DNA from: Cruorifilaria tuberocauda
Taxonomy: Eukaryota; Nematoda; Chromadorea; Rhabditida; Onchocercidae
Length of the DNA stretch: 64,000 bases
Assembly: GCA_013365365.1 (NCBI GenBank)
Contig: JABVXU010000099.1
Span: 1 to 64,000, forward strand
Direction of reading: 5' to 3'
Shown here: positions 13,200 through 32,221 of the stretch, piece by piece
Numbering within the stretch: position 1 is the stretch's first letter
How the letters are laid out: each line of letters opens with the position of its first letter
The notes under the pieces: generated by a model
Database searches by the model: none
Told to the model about the DNA's origin: nothing
Seen by the model: the letters and a program-made list of their open reading frames with translations, nothing else
Translations under genes and position numbers: made by a program

Positions 13200-14060
13200 A
13201 GGAGGGAGGTGGAAGAAACAGTCGTTGGTTTGGTTGAGTTGAATCACCGCCGCCGTCACCGCCGCCACTGCTATCACTCTCACTTAACGGTGTCTACCGG
13301 GTGTACGCTTTACTGCTTCCCACACCCCGAGAATGCATACGTACATACACTTCCGTGCACCTCCGACACCCCACCTCTCACTGTCTTTTTGACACCTTGT
13401 ATTCCTTTCTTCCTCTTTCCTGAGTTTACCATTTGCACACCGTTCATCTCGCAAACACACAGCACCTGTATGTACACACCTTGAAGGCGATCGTCTTCAC
13501 TTTAGTGTCGTTAGCTGCTGCGATGTTGAGATATTGCCGTCGTCACTGATAGGATGGATCGCAGTGGATCGAACCGAATTGATCTGGTCGAGTCCGAGAG
13601 TCCGAGACTTCTCCATCTGCTTTTCAATTACAAAATCTTTATTCATACTTTGTATGTATATTTTTCTTCAAAATTTAATTTCCTTTCTTTTCACTTCATT
13701 TTCTCTCCCTCTCTCTTCTCACACTTCCCCTGCCTCTCTCTCTCCGCATCAACACCAACACATTTCCCAACTGAATTTGATCAGAACTGCAAAACAGAAA
13801 TCACTCAGTGATAACATTTACTCCTTGCAAAGCTTGCCGAACATCTCCTCCCATCCCATCTCAGTGCACACTTTCTATTATTTCACTGCCTATCCTTTCC
13901 TTCTCATCCGAATTTCTCCTCATTCATTACCGGTTTTCCGACCATCCGGTCACTCATTTCTGATTTCCTTACGGACAAGAAGCAAACATCCATTCTTCCC
14001 ACTATTATGTGAACTACGGGATAAGCGCTGCTATCCTCTCCTCTTCTCCCTCACTTCACC
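13200..14060. other. Pyrimidine-rich, low-complexity tract
   Basis: The plus strand is dominated by C and T, with CCGCC, CTCTC and CACAC runs. It keeps a 177-codon frame open at 13534-14067 (Ser/Pro/Leu/Phe-rich). The composition explains the open frame better than coding does: there is no domain, no good start context and no splice continuation. It could be promoter or 5' leader sequence. Confidence 0.4.
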
Positions 14061-16179
14061 GTTATAAAATAACAGTGAAGGTATTTGTTTGGAAGATTAA
14101 TAGAAACGGATGAACTGAACTTTTGCCCGATTTCACAATCTAGTCCAGGTCATCAAGTAATGGCAGTATATATTGCACGAAGGCTTGAATGTCCGATCTT
14201 CCTGGTATTCGATATTCTGCTCTGTACACAGTCTCAGCTTACTCAACACCCTACATCATTCATGCTTGCTTATCTTTCGTATTATCAAGAAATAAGTGAG
14301 TTAGAAGGCTGTGAAAGCAGCTACAACATGCAAAGCACTGCTTGAGGAGAGTGGGAGTGATAGTGGCGCTAAGTGCGTTATCATTTTTCCGTTAACGAGC
14401 GGAAATGTCACATGGATAAATGGCCAAGTTTTCCTCACTGTCGTTTTTATCACTGTCGTTAATCACCGCTGCTGCTACATCGTCCTCATTACCACTCTGA
14501 TCGCAAGATTTCATTGGCCTTATCATCATTACTATCAGCAATTTCATCTTTATCAATACCATTATCTCCTATTTCCTCATACACCCATATGATTTAGAGA
14601 GAAGAATAAATTTGTGAGTGTAAATGGATTGACTTCCTCTTTTCGCTTTTTCGTGCTGTATTTCTTGACCATACGTTTTGTTTTTGCTGTTCCTTTCTAG
14701 GATTGCTTCTTCAGAAGATTTATTCAGAATTATTCTCTCTTCTTTTTGCGAAATTAGGCACGCATAGTTTGTGTGCCTTCTTTTTTCTTCTTTTCGAAAT
14801 TGAATTTCTGATCACACCGTCATTCACCGTTGAAAGGAGCGAACGAACGATTCAACGGATATTCTGACGTCAACATTCACTCAACCGAACAATTGAATCA
14901 TTTTTCTCTTCTTCAATCCATTCTTTGAGACTTTTTCCCTATCACACTTTTCCGTAACCGTGGAAAACTTTTAAAGCCTTCCATCACCATGTTAACTCTC
15001 TTTTCTCCTCACCTAACAGGTCATCACACTCGTGATGAAATGTATGTGTTAGCTAGCGGCGACATAGCGGAGAACATTGTGGAACAATCATTTCTAAATT
15101 TATTCTGCTTCTCCTGAGCCATTGAATTAGTGAATAGTTCTGACCAATTCCTTCTTCTCTTTGATGCCATTTGTTTCGATCTTCTGTTCGTTGGAAAGAA
15201 ATAGATGTATTTAAGCTTTCATCTCTTAAAGCTTTCACTTGAAAATTTAATTCTTCACTTTTTAACAATGAAATGATTATTTGATGAGAGGTTATATGGC
15301 GCAGCGCAAAATACCATATCATCTGTAAAGGAATGCACCGTTCTGTGTGTTGTGGAAAATTGAACGTTGTAAATATCAGTGGCCTTTTTTTTCCCTTCCT
15401 TCGTCTACGTTCCGTAGCATCGATTTATATCAATACAAATGGCATTATTGCATCATTTGCTGTGATGTCTGGAGAGTAAGAAGAGATTCTTTTTCTTTTT
15501 CGAATTGAATATCCCGGAATTTACGGGATTCCCGTTAGAAAGATATGCAATTGGAATGGTAACACTTAAATAGGACTGGGATTGGAGAGCTAATGTTGAC
15601 TGTTCAATGATATTTGCATATAGCAGTGACTTTGATATAAGCGATAAGTGAATTAAACAGAAATCATTTAGTCATCTTGTTGTGATGTTGAACTATTGGA
15701 CATGTTTCGATCGGGTTCTAAGACGTATCAGACATGAAAGAGTATAATTGTCAAAAGGTAGTCTATAAAATAGCTAGCAGTACTTCTTTCTATCCTACTA
15801 TTAACAGTTTGCAGGGAGAGGTTGTACTGGGATGTGTTGTTGAAAGCATTTCTAGTCAAAAATTGTTATATTGTAGTTCTAAGTAGTACTGTACTATTAG
15901 ATGCATTGCTTGTAGTAAATTCCGATGGGATAGAGCAAGTTGAAGTTGAAGTATATAAAAACTTTTCAAAATCTGTAGAATCCTTCTGAGTTGGAGTAGC
16001 AATGGAAGAAGAAAAATTTTTTCTATTAAATGCATGTTTAATTTCATATGATTCTTAGGGTTGTCCGGTTGAAATATTTTTGTTTCAACTGAACAAGCTT
16101 GGCATTTCATACTAAAACGTGCTTGGAATCTGAGTTGTGATTCCAGGACACGCACAAAACTCAGGTACTTTACTCAGAC

Positions 16180-16707
16180 TTGAAATCTGGACTTCGTTTT
16201 CCATTAACAACAGTAATTGCAGATGCCCATTTCATCTGTAATCGGCATTTTATTTGCCAACATAAAACCAAAGCTACACCTAGTACTGAATTGTGTGTTG
16301 TAGTGCAATGTGTTGCAAAAATTCCAGCAAGTTTTACTTCCAGCTCTCTGTTATTCAAAAATTCCCAGCGAATTTTGCATAAAAGTATGTGTGCATGCGT
16401 GTCGCAAAACGTGGAAGTAGCAATTAGATGGGTAGAAATAAAGAACACGATATGGAAAGGATGGGAAGATGGAGGTGTGTTGCTTGTTCAGTGGGCTCCG
16501 GAATGTCGCTGGCTCCAAGAAACAGAAAAATTTATAATGATAATTATTGGATTGAGAGGGAAAGAGGATCATAAGACGCATCTATCTTGCAAACCTTCAA
16601 TTACTATCTTTCTGGGGAATGAGGTAGAAGGAAGGATCGTGCAGTGCTATCATTTTCAGGATATAATCAACTATCCAAGCTTCCGGAGAAGGGAAAAGGG
16701 AATGTGA
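16180..16707 (+). other. Unassigned 175-codon open frame
   Basis: The frame is unusually long for DNA of this composition and contains a fairly diverse sequence, including several Cys and Trp. It has no ATG at its left edge, no recognised family, and ends before YAP. It may be a chance open frame or an untranslated or exonic part of an unrecognised gene. Confidence 0.15.
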
Positions 16708-17313
16708 AAATTCAATAGACATGCTCTCTATCGTTACCGTAGTAGGTCGAGCGGTGCTTCCAATGAAATTGGTGCTTTTGTTGCTGCTGCTTGGGATGGC
16801 ACATTCCCATTTGTGGATTTCCCATCGTCGACTTCGATTCCGTGTCCCTACGGATTACGGTTCTTTTTTCTCTCCCCATCCCATCCGCTTCTCCACAAAT
16901 CCTCATGTTTCTTTCATTTTAATTAATAAGAGACGTGGTGTGATGATGTTATCGTCGTCATCTGCTCCTTGAATAAGCTTCGGAAATGTTAAATAAACAT
17001 TTCCTCTTGTATTCGAAATGGTCTGTTGCTATTATTTAAGTGAATGATAAGTCATGGGGTTTTAATGTCACCATTACTGCTATATAGCAAGCAGATAGTA
17101 TCGAAAGCATTTTAGATGAGATTCAGTGAATTCCATATCAATTAATATCCCTCAGATACGAGATTAGAATCACTCGTGCCAATCAGTGTTTTAGGTAAGT
17201 GATGATCTGAAAGCAGTTTTCCAGATAAGTGAATGATAAATTTATAAATAAACATGTTAACGAGTCAACGTGTTGCTTACTTTATGGTATAACAGACAAA
17301 TGGAGTGAATTTT

Positions 17314-17334
17314 GTTTTTCGCAGAGTCGCCGAG

Positions 17335-17337
<3 letters not shown>
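17314..17337 (+). promoter_or_regulatory. Candidate splice or spliced-leader acceptor before YAP start
   Basis: TTTTTCGCAG ends at 17324, with the YAP ATG at 17335-17337. The 10-nt gap suits SL trans-splicing or a cis-spliced 5' untranslated exon. It decides the start: the frame upstream of this AG would be intron. Confidence 0.4.
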
Positions 17338-22026
<4,689 letters not shown>

Positions 22027-24599
22027 AGTAAACAAAAATTCCTGTAGAAAAAGAAAGAAATTAAAATACGGAAAGTCGCGTCGGAAAATGAAATTTAATC
22101 CCATCATCAATCTATCAGTAGTTCGCTTCGGTGCTGTTTGTTATGTATACAGATCCAGAAGTTTAACATCAAAGATCAACTTACTACACTTATATCGCAT
22201 CTGGCAGGCAGGTCACTTACATCAAGGCAGTGAAAGGTTTGCAAGCCTTAGTTCCACCTACACGATCGAGCGACTTCAATTTCCTTTTTCCTTTTAAGCG
22301 ACCTCTCTTTTTGATATTGTGTCATCTGTCCACGTCACGATCTATCTCTCACCCTTTTCCTAGAAATTGCCACTTTTTAAATCTTACTGCCATTCTTAAA
22401 TAATTCCAAGCAGGTTAATGAATTCATTTTTCCAATTATTTAGAAATGTTTTTGGTAAAATTCCAATTGCCATTTTAATATTTCACATATTTTTAAAGAA
22501 TCAATTGCCACTATCATTGGAATTAGAAATGATGAAGAATTGTTGTGTTTATATGCGATAGATTTTGAAATGCTTGACGTAGACTGAACGTACGCTTAAC
22601 TAAGACATCATAGATTTGGATTTTTGTCGAGAAAGTTAGCTCAAATGAAATGTAATCAATTTCATTCAGCGTCGTAACGAATTTACTTCCTTTAATTGTA
22701 CTGATGATAGCGTCATCCCTTCTGCACATGAGATGCAATTCTCATGGATATTTCTAGAGAGGCATTCATCAAACCACACCATTCCGTTTAATAGTTGTTG
22801 GCAATAGTTAAGCATTTGCTGGACGATGTTAGCTTTATTTACATCTTCAAAAAAGCAACGAATGAATTTGCTAGATTTTAGCGCGGGTGCTATTTGCTTT
22901 GTGAAGAATTTGCAATGTCACCTTTTTAGTTTTGAAATGAGAAATTTCTGATGATGAAAGGAAAGTTAATCAAGTTGAGTGAAAGCAGTGTAAATCGTGC
23001 TTGTTATGTTACTACTACAATTCCTGAAATGTGTAGCGTGGAGACTAAGATTTCTGAGGAAGGGAACAACTGATCTCTTTCAAAGACAAACATTGAGCTA
23101 ATTGTTTATGCTAACTCATTCTTGTTCGGCAACGATATATTCATTAGATTCAAAATTATTACTAATGCACTTCCATGCATTCACATGTACTGCTTCTATC
23201 TTCGTCCATCAGAAAAATGGTTCTTCACAATGATTTAAGTTAACAAACTGTATTTAACCAAAAGTTTAACCAGATCAAATTGGAAGAAATTTCAATTCGT
23301 TGCTGAAATTTAACAATAAAATATACTTATTAATCATTTTCTGTTATCATTTTTGCTCTTCCTTCTCTCTTTCCAAGTATATATATAAGTTAATTAAATG
23401 TTGATCATAATGATGATGATGATAGTGATGACGTTGTCATAATAATGGTGGCAGTCGCAAGAGAATAGAAATGAACGATGTAATAACGGTGAACTGTAAT
23501 GGGCACTGGTGATGATTATGATTGTTATAAAACTGTATTTCCTTGATTGCTCTGTATATGATCGATACCTGTGACTTTTTTCATTACAATTAACGATTTT
23601 GTCAATTATACGTATCGTTATATGACCAACTTGGATTGCATGTGATAAAGTTACTTTATCTCTCGTTATCCTCACAAATTAAATTGTGCAAAAATAGCTC
23701 CACCATATAAGCTTTCTTTTTTATAAATTTATAAGGAGTTTTAAAGCTCTTAAATGTTGTAATTCAGTACATTTTGTAGTATCTGAATAAAAGAGACCGA
23801 ACACTCCAAATTCAAGTTTTTCAACTTAATTTCATCAAAGAATGTCTTATTCATTTGCTAAAACCATCTACTATGACGAACTTTACTGTTTTTAATTACT
23901 TCCTATTAAATTAGATGGGACAAGTCAATATGTCCCTTGTAATAAAAATGGATATAGGTATCAAAATGCACACCGATTGTTATATCTGAAAAGACGATAG
24001 GATGATATTCATTCATCAATAAACAATAATAAAATACAACAGTACAGCATTATTTTCGAAAGAATTTTCAAATATTTACATCGTAATCGTAGAATTTTCT
24101 AAAATTTTCGAACAATTTAAAAAGTCAGAGGACAGTGGTATTGTGTTTCCGGCGACAAGGATAACATAGTTCAAAATCAAGTAAACATTTCTAAGAACTG
24201 CAACAAAACTCAAGTACCAGACTTTTTTAATTAAAAATTGAATAGACTGATCTCAAATATTTGAACCATTTTTTTAACAGACAAAAAAAAACCAACAGAA
24301 CAAAACAATGAATCAAAAGGATTGGTTAGATAACGACTCCGCAATTCTAAAGAAAATATTGCACATTTGTCATAGTAATTTTCCATGACATATTAATTAA
24401 ATAAATGCAAAGAATTTGCTACAAAGTACCTGTCATCGATAATCATTTGATATCAGAGACTGATATCACCAATTCTCATTGCCCTTATTGTTCGTTCATC
24501 ACGGCACTGGAAGTCAGGCAAGCTAGCAGATCTCATTCTCAGTTTAACGGATTTTTTTAGAAACTTGCGACCAATTACTCCAACAATTCAGTGAATATT
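22027..24599. other. Intergenic, between convergent YAP and FAM43-like genes
   Basis: No supported gene. It includes a short ATG/GAT-type simple repeat near 23400-23450. Open frames here (22007-22297 overlapping the YAP stop, 22523-22738, 23394-23675) have no recognisable domains or splice context. The left end should contain the YAP 3' UTR and the right end that of the minus-strand gene. Confidence 0.5.
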
Positions 24600-27500
24600 T
24601 TACAGTGCAGTGACTTGCTCATCATACTGACTTTCGTCATCATCGTTATGAATTTCACAACTCTGACCATCATCATTAACAGTGCTATTATTAAAGGCAT
24701 CATCAAAATCATGATAGCCAGACTCTTCGCTAATTGTATCTGTTTCTCGTTGTCGTCGTTTTTCTGCACTCGGTAACCTTCGCATTTCGCATAATCGATT
24801 CCCTGAATCTGTGGATTGTGCCCCATCATCTGAACTAACACTGGAAGGACCAGATTCTAAGCTTGAACTAAAGTCACTAGCCACAGATCCATTTCGCTTT
24901 TCTTGTTCTGGACTCTTATCACATAACCTTTTCATTAACTGCTGCTTGCAACTATCACCACCTAGAAAATGCTTTAGTTGCTTTGAAATGATGTTTTAGA
25001 GATTGTGAGGTATTTAATTGTAGAAAAAATTTTTTCTTGCGTCATCATTCAAACTACTATCTTCTTTATCCTCAGTGTTAAATTTTAGTGTCGAGCAGGA
25101 GATGAATTAAAACTTAAATTTTCGATTCAATAAAAAAAAGCAAAACTAAGGGAAAGCATAATAAAAATATTTGAGTTAAATATGGTTTCTTAATTTTATA
25201 CCGTATTTACAGTAAGCTATGAATATTCTTTTGGCTTTCAAAGTAGAATGAAAACGAACCTCGAAAAGAATCTTGTCGAGAGAAGAGAATTTCCGTAATC
25301 TCGTTACTTTCCAAACTGTTCGTACTACAAGCATCACCACTGATCGGTGATTCCTCATAACACAATGAATCCGTGTCCGAATATTCCTCCTAAAATTTAA
25401 TCTCTCCATTTTCCAAGAATATTTTCGGAAATCTGTTTAATTGCAATAGAAATGAGAAATGAATCATATGTTAAAATAAAAGAAATCAATTCCGTAATGA
25501 AAATGAATCTTAGACATAATCCCAGGAAAATAATTTCTCTCGAATCAAGTCGAAACTATATTCAGGAATTCATTCATGATGCAATAAAACTTAAATATAT
25601 GGAAGAAACATTAATAAAGAGAAAGTCGGAAACCTGCTGTTCTTCGAGATATTCATTCTCCTCATCAATCGCAAATAATCTTGGAGCACTTTTTGAACGG
25701 CCAACTGGAGGACGAAAATTGAGTGAACCCGTTTGCAGTAACAGTTTTCTAAATCAAAAATCATCCTGAATAGGAGTAAAATCAATATGTTCACTGAAAT
25801 CATTGGAATTGATATAAATTCTAAAGATAAAGTACCTTTTAGGTCCAGCGCATGGCTGTCCAATAGTGAGAGCGTTCAATCGAGCGTTTTGACGACATAA
25901 TTTCTCGCGACGATACTCCTGAAATTCAGTTTAGCTGCTATGATTATTATTTAAGCTAATCATTAAAAAAATGATTTTAATTTTTTAATCTTTAAAAGCA
26001 AATGTATTATTACTGTATAGATAAAATGAATGTAGTAGAGATATCGCTAAAATTATTACGTTCTCAGCGCATAACTGTTCTCAATAGTATTAATACGACA
26101 GCGCAAAAAACGTGCATGTATATTAGTAATGGCAAATCAATTTTTTGATCTTTTATGTTTCTCACACTAATGTTTATCATAGAAATGAGGCAATTGAGAT
26201 GGATCCCACAAGAAACCGATTCATAAGACCTAGAATGTTTATTCTACAGTAGAACAGTATCATTGCAAAATTGCACTACAGGTATCAATAATTTTGATGT
26301 CGAATTTAGGTGAAAACAACAATTACAACTGATGAGTTAATCAAAAAAAGATTCGTTAGAGTCGTAGATGCTGCTTTGAGACACTGAATGAAAATCTAAT
26401 CGAAAAGTATAATATTACCTGAAGAGCAGCTCGGAGATAATGTTCAAGTGTTTGAGCAATTCTATATGGATCTGATGGCTTTTTGCACAGAGCTGCATGA
26501 CACCTCAAATGCACAATAAATTAACGTATATATATATTAATATAATCCTATCTTAATGTATATGTATATTAAGTTAGGATTAATTTTTAAAGTTGTGATG
26601 CACAGTTCATCATATGATCAGCTAAAAAACGTACATAACCAACACTTGGAAAATTTTGTAATTATCATTGATTCATCGTCCGCAGTATGGCAACTGAATA
26701 AGGGAGCAATATGCAGAAGCCAAGGCTATGGAAGAGAATTCTAATCTCTAATCCAATCATTCTTATCCTTTGACATCGAATTTATTTTAGATGATTCACT
26801 TAAAACTGTCCAAAATAAGTATGAACCTTAGCTCTGGTTTCATCTTTTTCCCTTCGTGCTTATAAACCCAACAAAATACTCGTGGCAAATTTGAAGGCGC
26901 CAAACAATATGTTATACGATGAGACCAATATTCCGTAATACCTTGCTGCTTTGTCTCCGCCTAAAAAAACCATTGTGTTAAATCATCATCTGCATTCGAA
27001 AATAAGGATGAATTGCTTGTGTCTAAGTGCATTAATTTCTTTTAAATGTGCTTAATCCAGATAAATGAAAATATGATAGTACTTTTCTAGTTCTTTTTTC
27101 ACTCTAATTATGTCATAAAAATTATTAATTTGGAATACAAACAAATTTCGAATTAAACACGCTTAAAAGCGGAAACTAAAAGCCTGAAAAAGTTGTTTAA
27201 AAAATTGATTCGATAAAATAGCGATTGAATATTGATTTTTTTGAGCCAAGCTCGCCTTCAACTAGCCATGTTCCAAATCGAACTAGCCTTAAGCCCGGAA
27301 CGTGTAACGGTGAGTTTCATGGGTAACTCCGCGCGTTGTTTACTGCAATATGTGTGCCAAATTAACAAAAGAGGCTTCTCCAAACATTCCTCACCTGGAA
27401 CTATGTTTTCTACAACTTCACACAAAGCAATGAAAATTGATGAAATTAGAGTAAGATATAATTTTGAGCATGCCAAAGTTCTGCTCTGATGTTTTATGTA

Positions 27501-27959
27501 AAACCGTTCTATATACAATGTTGACATCGTATCTGTTTTAACAGAGATGAAAAGTTTTTACCCGTTTTTTAAGTAACTTCCATCTATTCTTTTGCAGAAT
27601 TTCCTAAATGATTCTCCTTTTCTAGTAAGCAACTGAGATGACACTTACTCTTCTTAAAAAAAGAAAATATTTAATACTCACTATTGTGGAAGAAAATGAA
27701 GTACCTATAATTGGACCCAAAACGAGTAAGCTAATGAAAACGTACGGTTGATTAGTTGAAAGAGGATTCTAATTAGGTGACATAATCGATATTCAAGTAA
27801 AATACCTTTGGCAATGATGGTCAATACATTACCAAGATAAACAACGTGATAAGTATCATCCGGCGGATTTATTGTATAATGTTTTCGTCGTCGTCGAAAC
27901 GGAAACGTTAGAAATTGCATTTTACTGATCACAGCATTGTCGTTCATGTTTGCTGTCAT
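24600..27959 (-). CDS. FAM43-like PTB/PID-domain protein
   Basis: Eight exons join in frame: 27959-27806, 27394-27288, 26960-26827, 26503-26419, 25918-25836, 25748-25634, 25389-25260 and 24961-24600 (389 aa). The PTB/PID fold runs from about residue 35 to 170: DDTYHVVYLGNV, CLEKPLLLIWH, MKLTVTRSGLK, GITEYWSHRITYCLAP, PRVFCWVYKHEG, RCHAALC and a closing helix. FAM43 hallmarks follow: LCRQNARL and a PPVGRSKSAPRL motif. The C-terminal half is acidic and Ser-rich (SLESGPSSVSSDDGA), probably disordered and phosphorylated. The family has no settled biochemical role; PTB folds usually bind NPxY-type peptides or lipids. Exon 2 must end at a GC donor (AAG then GCTAGT at 27287-27282). The start is the first ATG after the last plausible acceptor. 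Confidence 0.82.
26544..26581. repeat. Short imperfect inverted repeat in FAM43-like intron 3
   Basis: The arms 26544-26557 and 26568-26581 match at 13 of 14 positions as reverse complements, around an AT-rich loop, inside the intron between exons ending 26827 and starting 26503. In such AT-rich DNA this may be chance. Confidence 0.5.
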
Positions 27960-30900
27960 TGCTAACACTTGCAATATTGGTTAAGAATGATGACATGAAG
28001 AAGGAAATAACCTAAAACAATTTTTGCAAAGTGAGTTCAATTCTAAAAGATTGCAGTTAGTCAAGCCAAAACTTCTCCACAATTCAACACGCAACATCTA
28101 CGTCAAATTATTCAAATGAGTAGCCAAGTTTTGTCCACTTATTGATTTCTGTTTTCTCGCATCAGCTAAATGTTAACTGTGAACTCTCATCGCAATAACT
28201 TTTAAATGACTAGTTCAATGTTTATTACTAGTCATCTTATATTTGAAAAGCCGAATGGACTAGAGTGGACCAAACTGAGTGTTATTCTGACTGAGAAATG
28301 TAAATAAAGATCATGGATTTTCTTAAAAACCGCAATTTCACTACTTGAGTCAACAGAATAATCTCTCTTTATTCTTATTATTCTCTCTCACATTAAAACA
28401 AACCGCTTTGTAGAGAGCATTCGCGAAGATTTTCTGGGTTAGCGGATGAATCTCTAACAAGTCCTAATATTTTTAAACAGTAAAATTTCGTTTCTTGCGT
28501 AAATTTCGACAGATTAATAGTGTTAGCATATTAAGTCTCTTATGGTACGAACTCAACTAAGCTCAAGCTACCATAGAATCTAAGCCTGAGCAGCTGGAAT
28601 CAAAAATTGCAAATGCGTTTATGTTTTGTTAGCGTAATTTGAAAGGTAGCAGATTTGCTGTTTGAAGAATTACGCGCCGATTTTTCTCTGACAATTATTT
28701 GCTATGTTAAGCTCGACGGAGAACAAAGGTAATGAATGTTAGAAGTTTCTTAACATCCTAGAAAGATTAATGACAGTTTACGAACGACACAGATGGATGG
28801 ATACAGATAGAGAAGAATGATGCATTTTCAAACTTCTTCATGTTAGAAAGCAAATGAGAAGAGAAAATGGGACGATGAGCTGACAAATAAAATTCACAAT
28901 TTATGTAATGTAATGAAAGAAAAGTGGAAATTGAACACGAGAGGAATGAGAAGAAGTTGAAAGAGAGATTTGGAAGATGAAGGGAAGGAAGAAGAAACCG
29001 GTCGAAAGTGAACAAGTCCTTTTAAATGTTGATTTAAATCGAGAGGAAAAGGGAAATTTCATTGTTGAAAAATGCGCTGGATGAGAAATATATATGGGTA
29101 TGCTTCATATCAACAGTGAAAAGAAAATCTGAATTTACTCATTTTTGAATCACCAACAGCCTCATTTCAACTGTCACACTTCTGTTAAACGTGAAATAAG
29201 TTTATGATAGATTCGACCTTCTGAGACAATTTCGAATTAAAAAGTCCGAACTTCCCTTCCATTATGACTTGAATTGCTGCTTGTACAATGGCACTTGACT
29301 GAATAAAAAATTTTCATGAATTCTGACGATACGTTATCAGATAAGTGGGAGCTTACGTATCATCACCTATTAAATGATTGAGGTTGAAGTGCGATATTTG
29401 AAGGAAACGCTGGAAAAAATAAAATATCTTGAAAGCTTAAATGGACATAAAAGAAATTGGAAGTACAAGAATTCCCGAAATCATTTTGATGAAATAAAAA
29501 AATGTTTCAAGGTTATTTCTGCACAATGAGATTTTCCATAGGCCAATCTCAAAACTATCACATGCTTACTCACATAACTCATTCATTACCAATCATTTCG
29601 AACTTGGCAGCATTATCCAATTCAACATTGTATTACTTCTGCGAACATGAAGTATACTTACAACGTCCAATCATATCTACCTATAACCTTCAATTAGTGG
29701 ACACTTCTAAAAATGTTAAAATAACGTGGTATGGGAAAGTGATAGAATTCAATTGAAAAGATGAGAAGATCTAGAGAGAAGAAGTATGTCGGCCGGGCGA
29801 GGACGAACAGAGGGGAGCAGTTGGGTGAAGTGGACAGGGGACATTTACTGGACGATACCCTAGATGACCATCACTGGACGAGACAGTCAGTGTATTGTTC
29901 GACATTGCCACTACGCCGAACAATAAGCAACAGCACTTCTCTCTCTGCAGCGGATTTCAAATGATCTTCACGTCACACATGACACATGAAATATATCGAC
30001 GTGACATCTCAAAGACACTGCTACCTTCTACTTCATACACACATTTTATGCATGATAAGTGTTGAATTACTGACCCGTCAATGGCCTCTCTCTGATGTGA
30101 TTCGTTGAAATCGATGCAGGACGCTGGATGAACTTGTTGATCAAGAGACGTGTGAAATTGGAGAACTATTAGCTAAGAGTACCTTACCACTTCTCGCTTA
30201 TTATTTCACTGTTAAGTGTAAAGTTGCAGTGAAGGGAGAAGTGATAAATATGCTGTTGAGATGCAGGAGTCAGAAACTGGATCCGGTTGCTCATTCTTCC
30301 TGACGAAATGAGTCTCGAACAATGCGCTTTTCCTCTCTGTTCCGACGCTGAGAGAAGAAAAAGGAGAATAACACTGAATTTTACTCCAGTCTATCCGGAG
30401 ATCGCATCAAACTGACAATGCACAGTGATTGTTGTGCAGGATATCCTTCCTTCATAACACCATCCACATACCTGTGGAAACTAGCCCTCTCTGCTTTCCT
30501 CCTTCACTTTCACTACAAATGCAAACTGTTTCTTTTACATTCCGCTGAACAGAACAATAGTGCATCAAGATGAAGTCAAAAGTAACAATGAAAATTCGAA
30601 TTTCACCTTTCCACTTTATTTCACGATTGGATTGTTATCACAAGTGAGGAGCAAGTTTTATGGGAACAATAGAGTTTACTGGAGATTGAGATATTTTTAC
30701 TGCAGTGAGGCAACTTGTATTAGGCAAAATAAGGAATAATGATTTGAAAGGCTGGAATTTTGAATTCACGCCGCAATGATGTCACTACTATCTTCTAAGC
30801 TTCTTCAGCAGAGATCCTGAAATGTTCAATATGTTAGTGGTTGACGTATTTCGGGAATGTGTCGAAAGATGGGAAAGTTTGCAAGGACGAATAATTTGCA

Positions 30901-32221
30901 AGAGCAAAAAGGAAACTGGTTCGTTATAACCCTGACTTTTCTGAGAAGCTGGAATAATTTATAGCAACAGTCAGGCTGAACATGACACCAGTACTCGAAA
31001 CGACAAGAAAACGACTTTTTTCAGTGTCATGGAAATATATAACTCCATTACGCATTACCTTTTCTCGAAGGTCATTTCTACGTACACAGCGGCAAAAAAC
31101 CACATATAATTAAATCTGGAGATTAAATTTTGACAATGTCAAGCTTCCTCAAAGGCATGAAATATCTTCAACATTCTCTTAAAATAATATACGTGTTACT
31201 TACCGCTAACAGTGGAATACTAAAGAGCAGCCGTAATGCCGGGACATTTGATAGGCTACAAAAAAGAATATAATGAAGGGTTTATGGAAAAGTTTAACTA
31301 GCAAAACCTATAAAAGAGTAATTAAGCTAAAAAGCGTATTTCCCTGAAATTATCTGTATACAGAAACAGACTTAAGAGAAAGCGGATTAAATAAGAGGTC
31401 ATGAGGTAATGTAAGCATCAATGTATACTGTAGTAAAAAAGTGAAATCACAAAGAAGACATGTTTGGCCATTTTTATCTATGCTTTCTTCTCTTTTCCTC
31501 CATCTCCCAAAGTTTAATTTTGATTACTTCTTTAGTATAGAATATCATTAATTGAGATATTTTTACTGGAGATTGCAATAGTTATAAGAAGTGTAATACT
31601 TCAAGACTTAATTCTTTCAGATGATAAGTGAATAAAAGTGGTAGGACCATTTGACAATACATTACATCAATTCAATTTCGATGAAAGTGCGCGACAAGGA
31701 AGGAAAGAAAAAAAGCATCGCAGAGCACTTCCCCAAACAGGAAAATGGGAGATAATAGCGGTGATATCATCTTCTCTATAAACATCGTCATATTTATCCG
31801 GAAACCAATCAGAGGAAGGATGAAGCGAAATAGTAACACAACACTGAGATTTACCACAACGCAGAGCAGCCTGGGGACCACAAAAGGTGACGACGACTAC
31901 TTTCTCCTTTCTCGTCATCCATCACAATGACGCTTCCACCCCTTTCTCATCCTCACCTCTCTTACGTGCAATGTAGAAAACGGCTAGATGTGCGGTATAT
32001 TTTCTTCATCGATAATGCATATTTTCCTATTTATATCTGTTTCAAAAACACACAGCAATAATCACCGTGAACCAAAAGAAAATCAAACTATAACTCTCAA
32101 AATTAAACATTAATCCCAAAGGAAATTGTTGCCATACTACCAAGCTTGTGTCCATCATAGATCGCGAATTTCTCAGCCTTTTCATTCTCTTCCATGCCAT
32201 CTCTCCAGTGAGATTCTCCCT
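27960..32221. other. Gene-poor upstream region of FAM43-like gene
   Basis: No conserved exon was found on either strand. The plus strand around 28800-30500 is relatively purine-rich and less AT-rich. Short open frames at 29761-29964 and 31667-31918 (-) lack family resemblance. The region may carry promoter, enhancer or 5' untranslated exons for the minus-strand FAM43-like gene. Confidence 0.45.

Larger units (their letters stand above)
10853..17324. other. Gene-poor interval before YAP
   Basis: There are no exons with recognisable protein similarity. Contents noted separately are a perfect hairpin at 11062-11114, a less AT-rich and then pyrimidine-rich segment at about 12950-14060, and a 175-codon open frame at 16180-16707. 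Such a long upstream region before a developmental regulator could hold enhancers or untranslated 5' exons of YAP. That is inference from position only. Confidence 0.45.

Noticed and set aside
24575..24841. Minus-strand frame overlapping the last FAM43-like exon
   Set aside because: It is a shadow in another frame of the spliced coding exon, which continues the conserved protein.
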